Source: Rubrivivax sp. (GTDB lineage Bacteria; Pseudomonadota; Gammaproteobacteria; Burkholderiales; Burkholderiaceae_C). Taken from it: a DNA stretch of 30,709 bases. The stretch lies in NCBI GenBank assembly GCA_016719535.1, contig JADJYX010000019.1, forward strand, positions 1 through 30,709. The letters are read 5' to 3'. The first letter of the stretch is position 1; every line of letters begins with the position of its first letter. Below the pieces are notes generated by a model. It had not been told where the DNA came from. It saw only the letters and a list, made by a program, of their open reading frames with translations, and made no database searches. Positions 24,021-30,709 of the stretch are shown piece after piece. Both the position numbers and the translations under genes were made by a program.

Positions 24021-24696
24021 ATGCAACGACGACAGTTTACGCGCGCCACGCTCGCCGCCGCGGCGTGGGGCCTGCCGCTGGGCGCCCGCTCGGCCCTGGG
24101 CATGGACGACGCCGCGGCCGGTGTGCGCGCGGCGCTGCAGCGGGGTGCCGCATCGGCGGTCGACCTGCTCGGCCGCAACGACGGCTTTCTGGGCAACCCC
24201 AAGGTGCGCATCCCCCTGCCCGGCATGCTTGAGGACGCCGCCAAGCTGCTGTCCAGGCTGGGGCAGAAGAAGCGCGTCGACGAACTGGTGACGGCGATGA
24301 ACCGCGCGGCCGAGCAGGCCGTGCCCGAGGCGAAGGAGCTGCTGCTGGCCACCGTGGGCGCGTTGAGCGTGGAAGACGCGCTGTCGATCGTGCGCGGCGG
24401 CCCGACCTCGGTGACGGACTTCTTCGCGCGCAAGACGCGCGAACCGCTGGGCGTCAAGTTTCTGCCCATCGTCACGCGCGCCACCGAAAAGGTGCAGCTG
24501 GCCGAGCGCTACAACGCCTTCGCCTCGAAGGCCGCCGGGCTGGGCCTGCTCAAGGGCGAAGACGCCAACCTGCAGCAGCACGTCACCGCCAAGGCGCTGG
24601 ACGGGCTGTACCTGATGATCGGCGAGGAGGAGCAGCGCATCCGCGCCGACCCGGTGAACCGGCAGCGAGATCCTGCGCAAGGTCTTCGCACGCTGA
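24021..24696 (+). CDS. DUF4197-family exported protein (one frameshift)
   Basis: A protein of about 225 residues with an exported N-terminus (MQRRQFTRATLAAAAWGLP) of twin-arginine-like appearance (RRQF), though one Tat position is not ideal. The DUF4197 body is clear: GVRAALQRGAASAVDLLGRN, FLGNPKVRIPLPGMLEDAAK, FFARKTREPLGVKFLPIV and TAKALDGLYLMIGEEEQRI. An indel near 24657 shifts the last residues (TGSEILRKVFAR) to the TGA at 24694-24696. The family has no known function. A GGGAG ribosome site precedes the ATG. It is convergent with the diguanylate cyclase, 19 bp away. Confidence 0.88.
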
Positions 24697-24715
24697 CCGC
24701 GCCAGGCGGCCGTGT

Positions 24716-26525
24716 TCAGGGCCCGACCAGCCGCACCTGCGCGCGCCCTTCGCGCTTGGCCGCCAGCAGCGCCTGGTCGGCCGCCTGCAGCAGCGCCTCG
24801 CCGCCGGCACCGGGGCGCGTGGAGTCGCACACGCCGGCGGTGAAGCTCAGGCCCGACAGCCGCCGGCCCTGGTGCTCGAACACCTGCGTGCGCCAGCGCT
24901 GCAGCAGCTGCCCGAGGTGGTGCGCCGCCGCCATCGCGGTGGTATGCGGCATCAGCAGGCAGAACTCCTCGCCGCCATAGCGGCAGACCACGTCGCTGGC
25001 CCGGCTGTCGTCCTGCAGCAGCGCACCGAAGGCCACCAGCAGGTGGTCGCCGGCGTCGTGGCCGTGGCGGTCGTTGACGGCCTTGAAGTGGTCGAGGTCG
25101 ATGATGGCCACCGCCATCGGCAGCGCCTCGCGCCGCGCCAGCGCCAGCATCGGCGGCAGCACATCGGCCAGGTGGCGGCGGTTGAAGAGGCCGGTCAGCG
25201 GGTCGCGCGTGGCCTGTTCGCGCAGCGCGACCTGCAGCTGCTCGACCTCGTGCACCTTGCGCAGAGCTGCTCGTTGATGGCCTGCGGCGCCGCGCGCGCG
25301 CTTTCGGTGTCGCGCCGGCGGGCCTCCTGCTCCTCCAGCCGGCGGTGCAGCCGCATCAGTTCGGTCTGCAGCAGCGCGGCCTGGGCGCGTGCACGCGAGG
25401 CCATCGACGAGCGCCTGGCCTGGCAGCGTTGCCAGGCGCGCAGCGCGGCCAGGGCTTCGTCCGGCCGGCCGGCGTGCTCGCACAGCTCCGACAGCAGGTG
25501 CAGGCCGCTGCAGCGCACGCGCATGCTCAGGCCGTCGTCGGTGCCGTCGTCGAGCAGGCGTTCGCGCAGCGGCTGCATCACCGCCAGCGCACCTTCGACC
25601 TCACCCTCGGCAGCCGCCAGCAGCGCACGAGCCTGCGCCATTCGTGCGATTCGTCGGCGATCGGCTCGTGGTGCGACATCGCCGCGGCCGCCACCAGCTC
25701 GCGCCCCAGCGCCACCTCGCCGGCGCGCAGTGCAGCCACGGCGAGGACCTCGAAGCACGAGGCGTTGCGCCCGCGCCCCTGCTCGTCGGCCGGGATCGCG
25801 CGCACCGCCTGCAGGTCGGCCAGGGCCTCGCGTGCGCGGCCGAGTTCGGTCAGCGCGATCACACGGTTGATCAGCAGCGTCGCCAGCAGCCGCGGTTGGC
25901 CAGGCGGCGGCAGCGCGCCAGGCCTTCGTCGACCTGGGCCAGCGCGGCCTCGGCGTCGCCGAGCTGCATCAGCTCGTTGGAGAGGTTGCAGTGCAGCACC
26001 ACGTCGAAGCCCGGCGCGCGGCTGGGGCGTGCCTCGTGCAGCGCCGACACCATGTGGGCAAAGGCCTGTTCGGAGTCGCCCAGCGCCGAATGGCTGCCGG
26101 CGATGGCATTGAGCAGGACACCGCGCTGCTCGTGGCGCAGCACGCGCAGGCCCTCGTCGCGCAGTTGCTGCAGGTGCCGGTGCGCCTCCTGCAGCTTGCC
26201 CTGGCGCCACCAGGCGCGCGCGATGCCGGCCTCGAGCAGGATGGCGCCGGCACGGTCGCCCAGGCGCTCCGAAATCCTCGCGCAGCGGTGCCAGCGTCGC
26301 CAGCGCCTCGGCCGGCGTCGACAGGTACAGCCGGTTGTAGCCCAGCACCAGCTGCGCCCAGGCCCGGGCCGGCGCATCACCCTGTTCGCGCGCGCGCGCC
26401 AGGGCCTGCCCGGCCAGTGCGACCGAGCGCGCACTGTCGGCCTGCAGCAGGGCCCAGGCCCGGCGCGCCCGCTGCAGCGCGGGGCTCGGGCGCGCGGCGG
26501 GCGAAGCACGCGAAGCGGCAACCAT
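24716..26525 (-). CDS. TPR-GGDEF diguanylate cyclase (four frameshifts)
   Basis: A soluble c-di-GMP synthase of about 600 residues. The N-terminal 380 residues are TPR-like repeats (AWAQLVLGYNRLYLSTPAEA, GVLLNAIAGSHSALGDSEQA, NRVIALTELGRAREALADLQ). A coiled coil (MRLHRRLEEQEARRRDTESA) follows, then the GGDEF domain: RDPLTGLFNRRHLADVL, IIDLDHFKAVNDRHGHDAGD and the active loop CRYGGEEFCLLMP. An RxxD inhibitory site (RASD) precedes the loop by five residues. No EAL domain. Indels near 26275, 25893, 25640 and 25265 break the frame; each joint continues the same domain, so this is one gene. The start MVAASRASPAARPSP is at 26525. It diverges from the metallophosphoesterase across 146 bp without other genes. 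Confidence 0.9.
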
Positions 26526-26671
26526 GCCCGCATTATCGAAGCCCCCGCCCGCGGCCGACCCTGATGCACGCCGCCGCCGATTGCCCCTACGATGCGCCGC
26601 CCGCAGGCGTGCCGCCGCCGCGCCCATCCTGGCGCGCCGTTGCCGCCGGGCCTGCGGCGAAAGGCCCCGCG

Positions 26672-28150
26672 ATGAGCGTATTGCGCTACGTCTGCCTGTC
26701 CGACCTGCACCTGGGTGCGGACTACAGCCTGCTGACCGGGCGCCACGGCGGCCACGCCGATCCCGGCAAGCCCGGCAAGTGCCTGCTCGCCCTCGGCGCG
26801 GCGGTGCGCCCGCTGTTGCGGCAACTGCCCGTCGACACACCGCCGACGCTGGTGCTGCTGGGCGACGTGCTCGACCTCGGCCTGTCGCCGATGGGTGACG
26901 TGGCGCAGGCCTTTCAGCACGTTGCCGAACAGGCCATGCTGGACGAGGCGGGCCGACCGCCGTTTGCGCCGCGCGTGCTCGTCGTGCCCGGCAACCACGA
27001 CCACCACCTGTGGCGCCAGGCGCAGGACCATGGCTACCTGCAGGCGCTGCGCGGCGGGCGCACCGAGCGCGACCTGCACGACCTCCGCCGCCCTTCGCCG
27101 ATGGCGCCGGCGCGCCGGTAGCCTGCCCGCTGCTCGACGCGCTGCTCGCCCAGGTGCCGGCGCTGCAGGCAGCCACGCGCAGATCTGCTCCCCCAACCTG
27201 GCGCTCGTCGACGACCGGCGCCAGCGCTGCGTGGTGCTGCACCACGGGCACTTCGTCGATGCCGTCCACCGGCTGATGTCGACGATCAACTTGCGCTGAC
27301 GGACCCCGACGCCCCGCCGCCGACGGTGGCCCAGCTCGAGCAGCAGAACGGCCCGTGGATCGACTTCCCTGTGGTCCGACCTGGGCAGTGCCGGTGCCAC
27401 CGGCCGCACCGCCACCACCTTGCTTCGAGGTGATGCGCGACGGTGGCGCGTCGCAGCAATGCCTGGAAGGGCTGTCCGACCCTGGTGCTGGACAAGCTGT
27501 CGCCGGGCCTGGGCCTGAGGGCCGCGCGACAGTGACGCAAGGCGTGGCGCTGGCGCCGCTGGTGCGTGCCGCCATCGACGCCAACGTGGGCCGCGGCGCG
27601 CAGTCGCAGCGCGACAGCTACCTCGACCTGATCACGCCCGCCGACGTGGCCGACCTGCGCTGGTACCTCGACGGCCCGCTGCGCCAGCAGCTCGAGGGCC
27701 ATGGCCTCGACCCGTCCGCTGGACTGGCCTTCGTCTACGGCCATACGCACAAGCCGCTGCAGGACGAACTGCCGCTGCCCGGCGCGGCCGGCCGGTGGCG
27801 GTCTTCACCACCGGCGGCTGGGTGATGGACCAGCCGACGATGACAGCACGCAGGGCGCGGCCGCGGTCTTCATCGACGACGCGCTCAACCTGGCCTCGCT
27901 GCGGCTGTTACCGACCCGGTCGACGGCGTGATGGACCCGGTGCAGGCGGCGGCACCGGCGGCGTGCGCGACCGCGGCAACCCGATGCTGGCCGCGCTGCA
28001 CCAGGCCGTGCAGGCCACGCAGGCCGCCTGGGTGCCGTTCTCGCGGCGGTGCAGCGCTCGACCGAGCACCGCGCGCAGGTGCTGCTGGAACGCCATTTCG
28101 ACACCGACCCTGCCGGGACCGACACCGTCACCACGCCGGGCACGCCATGA
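26672..28150 (+). CDS. Calcineurin-like metallophosphoesterase (several frameshifts)
   Basis: A metal-dependent phosphoesterase. From 26672 it reads MSVLRYVCLSDLHLGADYSL, with the DxH metal motif at residues 11-13. GDVLD and VVPGNHDHHLW follow. After indels the remaining metal motifs appear in other frames: VVLHHGHFVDAVHRLM and FVYGHTHKPLQDELPL, then VFTTGGWVMDQPT. At least five indels occur between 27090 and 28060. The total is about 490 residues, longer than simple members because of insertions around 27300-27700. A late segment (MLAALHQAVQATQAAWVPFS) leads to the TGA at 28148-28150, which overlaps the ATG of the GMC oxidoreductase as ATGA. The substrate is unknown. Confidence 0.8.
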
Positions 28151-29900
28151 TCGACCGCATCGCCTCGAACCTGGCCGACATCGAAGCGCATTACACCGCG
28201 GTGGTGGTGGGCTCGGGCTCCGCAGCGAGGTCGCCGCGTCGCGACTGGCGCGCGCCGGGCAGCGCGTGGCGGTGCTCGAACGCGACGCGAGATCCGCCCC
28301 GGCGAATACCCGGACGACCTCGGCAGCGCCGGCGCCGAGAGCCGGAAAATGGCGAGCGTGGCCGCGTCGGCGCCGCCGATGGCCTGTTCGAGCTGCACCT
28401 CAACCGCGACATGCTCGCGGTGGTGGGCTGCGGGCTGGGCGGCACCTCGCTGATCAACGCCAACGTGGCGCTGGAGATGGCCCGCGGCTGTTCGGGCGCC
28501 GAGCCCTGGCCGGCCGTCTACCGCGACCAGCCGGCGCTGCTGCAGCCCCATGCCGAGCGTGCGCGCCGCACGCTCGGCGTCTCGACCTCCCCGGGGCCTG
28601 GCGCACGCCCGACAAGATGGTGTCGCTGCAGGATTCGGCGCGTGCCATGGGCGCGCCCTTCCGGCAGCGCCGATCGCGGTCAACTTCCAGGACCAGCTCA
28701 CCCCCGGCGTGCCGCAGCCCCAGTGCAACAACTGCGGCGACTGCACCAGCGGCTGCAACGGGGGCGCAAGAACCACGCTGATGAACTACCCGCCCGACGC
28801 CAGCGGCGGCGCGGCGATCGCCACCGGGCGCGCGTGACCCATGTCGAAAGCGCGACGGCGGCCGCGGGCGCGTGCACTTGAGCCGGTGGCGCTGCGCGAC
28901 CGCCGCCGACCGATGCGCCGAGCCGACCACCCCGCCGCGCAGCGCGGACCGCCGACCTGGTGGTGCTGGGCGCCAGCGCATTGGGTTCGACCGCAGATCC
29001 TGCTGCGCTCGCGCGAGGCCCGGGCTGCCGCTGTCGGACCGGCTGGGCCAGCGCTTCTCGGGCAACGGCGACGTGCTGGCCGGAGCTACGACAACGCCGG
29101 GCCCGACCCGCCCGGCCAGGACCGGCCGGCCGTGCACGGCATCGGTGCCGGCAGCAGCACGTGCTCGCGCCCCAGCAGATGCCCGGCCCTGCATCACCGG
29201 CGTCATCGACCTGCGCGCGGCGCAGCCGACCCGCGCCGGGGGCCTGGTCATCGAGGAAGGCGTCATCCCCGCGCTGGCCTCGATGATGGCGCCGGCGCTG
29301 TTCTTCGCCGATGCGCTGGGCGGTGGCGAGCTGCTGCCCGGCGCCGACCAGGCCGAGCAGCGCCTCACCGACGCGCAGCTGCTGGGCAACTAGCTGGTGA
29401 ACGGTACCCGGCAGCCTGACCGCGCTGGCCTACCGCGGCCCGAAAGCACGCACGCAGACCTACCCTGGTGATGAGCGTCGACGAGGCGGCGGGCACGCTG
29501 CACCTGGTGGACGACCGCCTGCGCATCGACCTGGCCCGGCGCCGGTGACAGCCGGGCGATCGCCAACGACAACCGCCGCCTGGGCGAGGCGGACGATGCC
29601 GTCGAGGGCGTCTTCGTGCCCAACCCGATCAGCACCGACGCCATGGGCACGCAAGCTCGTCACCGTGCCCGCTGGGCGGTTGCGGCATGGGCGACGATGC
29701 CACGCAGGGGCGTGGTCGATGCTGACGGCCGCGTCTTCGCCGGCCCCTCGGGGACGGCGGTGCACGACGGCCTGTCTCTCGTCGCGACGGCGCCACTGCC
29801 GGGCCCGGCCGGCGTCAACCGCTGCTGCCATCGCGGCGCTGGCCGAGCGCCACGTCGCGAGCGGCTGTTGCGCCGCCCGCGGCTGGACGGCCGACTTCTG
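28147..29900 (+). CDS. GMC oxidoreductase, cholesterol-oxidase-like (many frameshifts)
   Basis: An FAD alcohol oxidase/dehydrogenase. It starts MIDRIASNLADIEAHYTAVV, leading to the VVVGSG FAD-binding loop with a broken GxGxxG. NRDMLAVVGCGLGGTSLINA follows, then CNNCGDCTSGCNGGARTTLM, a Cys-rich segment typical of the cholesterol-oxidase-like branch. Later frames show LVVLGASALGST, GGLVIEEGVIP, and the C-terminal substrate/FAD block that reads, across two frames, as HPLGGC-like then GDDATQG, VVDADGRVFAGPSGTAVHDG and LPGPAGVN. More than ten indels scatter these motifs, so the frame cannot be drawn exactly. Overlap with the phosphoesterase stop suggests translational coupling. A sterol-like or long-chain alcohol substrate is possible but unproven. 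Confidence 0.8.
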
Positions 29901-29947
29901 ACGGTGGCGCCGGCGGGACCGTTGCCCTCCCGGCTGCCGCCACGCCG

Positions 29948-30709
29948 GTGGCCCGGCAGGCCTGCGCGGCCTGCCGAGCAACCTGTGGCACGACGTCGGG
30001 CGGCACTGGCGCATGCAGTCGACCCCTGAAAGCGGCGCCGTCTGACCTCGCGCGCCAGGCCATCACCGCTGATCGCCCATCGCCCGGAGGTGCTGAGCCC
30101 GAGCTTCGCAGTTCACCGAACAGATGCACGGCTGGGTGGCCTGGACGCCGTCGACGAAAGGGCCGCGGACGAGTCCCGCATGGCCAGCGTCTACGAGCGG
30201 GCCTGCGCTGGGGCCAGTGCCGCCGGCCAGCACATGGATTTCCGAACTGACCATCCGCACCGAGGACCTGTGGCAGATGCTGTCGGCGGACCCGGCGCAC
30301 CCGGCGCGCATCACCGGCCAGGTGAACCGCCCGCGCGCCCGCAGCCGATGGCTCGATGGCCGCTTCCAGCTGCTGCCGGTGGACTCCGGGCGCGTCGAGA
30401 CTGGACGATGAACGCTACCAGATGACGCTGCAGCGCGGCGATGCCAGCTGGCCTTCGAAGGCCACCTAAAGATCGGCAGCAGCGCGAAGGCTCTCGCCCT
30501 GGACCGACACCACGACGCTCTTCGTCACCGTGCGCGACGGCACGCCCGACGGCCCGCTGGTGGCACGCGGCCAGCTGACGCTGGACCTGGAGGACCTGCT
30601 GCGCCAGGCCACGACCATCCGGCTGGCGCCGCCGCCCAACCTGGAGGGCGACATCGAACGCCACGTGAAGATGGCCGCGAGAAACGCCATCTCGCGCGCC
30701 TACCTGGCC
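29948..30709 (+). CDS. GMC-associated beta-rich domain, probably the C-terminus of the same protein (partial)
   Basis: Conserved pieces appear in mixed frames: FTEQMHGWVAW near 30113, LTIRTEDLWQMLSADPAH and PARITGQVN near 30250-30330, LDGRFQLLPVDSGRVET, MTLQRGDASW, and SPWTDTTTLFVTVRDG with GPLVARGQLTLDLEDLLRQ near 30500-30600. This set is familiar to me from long GMC oxidoreductases of Actinobacteria and Proteobacteria, where it follows the FAD domain and may precede an alpha/beta hydrolase. I infer that it is the continuation of the preceding gene, but the joining stretch (29900-30100) is too damaged to prove it. The frame is still open at the window end. No enzymatic role is known to me for this part. 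Confidence 0.55.

Noticed and set aside
24716..26525. Separate TPR protein(s) and a stand-alone GGDEF gene
   Set aside because: The pieces join at single-base shifts with continuous repeat and coiled-coil pattern, so one frameshifted gene is simpler.
28147..30709. True pseudogene decay of the GMC oxidoreductase
   Set aside because: Conserved motifs are intact between indels and neighbouring genes show the same error type, which fits sequencing error better than loss of function.

Overview
This is a GC-rich, gene-dense window from a chromosome of the order Burkholderiales. I infer this from a Bug/TctC-type receptor, an AraC-type pobR beside pobA, lipB and lipA close together, GC-ending codons, and GC-rich hairpin repeats between genes. 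A relative of Rubrivivax, Leptothrix or Ideonella is plausible, but the species cannot be fixed from the sequence alone. No tRNA, rRNA, CRISPR array, transposase or phage gene was seen.

Layout. 1-1650: the end of an unidentified membrane protein, then an ExbB/MotA-type proton channel, a DUF2149 protein and a PCu(A)C copper chaperone, probably one metal-handling operon. 1650-4511: an alpha/beta hydrolase divergent from an enoyl-CoA hydratase, then a TPR methyltransferase. 4729-9568 (minus strand): a complete [NiFe]-hydrogenase maturation set in the order hypA-hypB-hypF-hypC-hypD-hypE. HypF is a short form and HypB has a histidine-rich insert inside its GTPase domain. ruvA lies directly upstream on the same strand. 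10209-12405: pobR and pobA diverge across an intergenic region with a 21-bp-phased direct repeat next to a promoter. 12554-18345: a LivK-type binding protein, a membrane GGDEF-EAL protein, a Bug receptor and an FAD oxidoreductase. 18342-21197: a DsbA-like isomerase divergent from lipB, a small exported protein on the opposite strand, then lipA. 21332-26525: a strong terminator (perhaps ending a small RNA), a CxxC carboxymuconolactone-decarboxylase-like protein, a two-HKD phospholipase D lipoprotein, a TlpA-like redoxin, a DUF4197 protein and a TPR-GGDEF diguanylate cyclase. 26672-30709: a metallophosphoesterase overlapping (ATGA) a GMC oxidoreductase, followed by a beta-rich GMC-associated domain that runs off the end.

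How the parts work together. The Hyp proteins build and insert the NiFe(CN)2CO centre of hydrogenases, yet no hydrogenase structural gene is in the window. PobR/PobA convert 4-hydroxybenzoate to protocatechuate, and the neighbouring binding protein may supply aromatic or amino-acid-like substrates. LipB and LipA make the lipoyl cofactor. Two c-di-GMP enzymes sit in the window.

Quality caution. Many genes are broken by single-base indels while their conserved motifs continue in another frame. Indels are dense in the first 2.5 kb and the last 3.7 kb and absent from 3.3-10.2 kb. This looks like sequencing error near contig ends, not gene decay. Frameshifted genes are reported as CDS with approximate joints.
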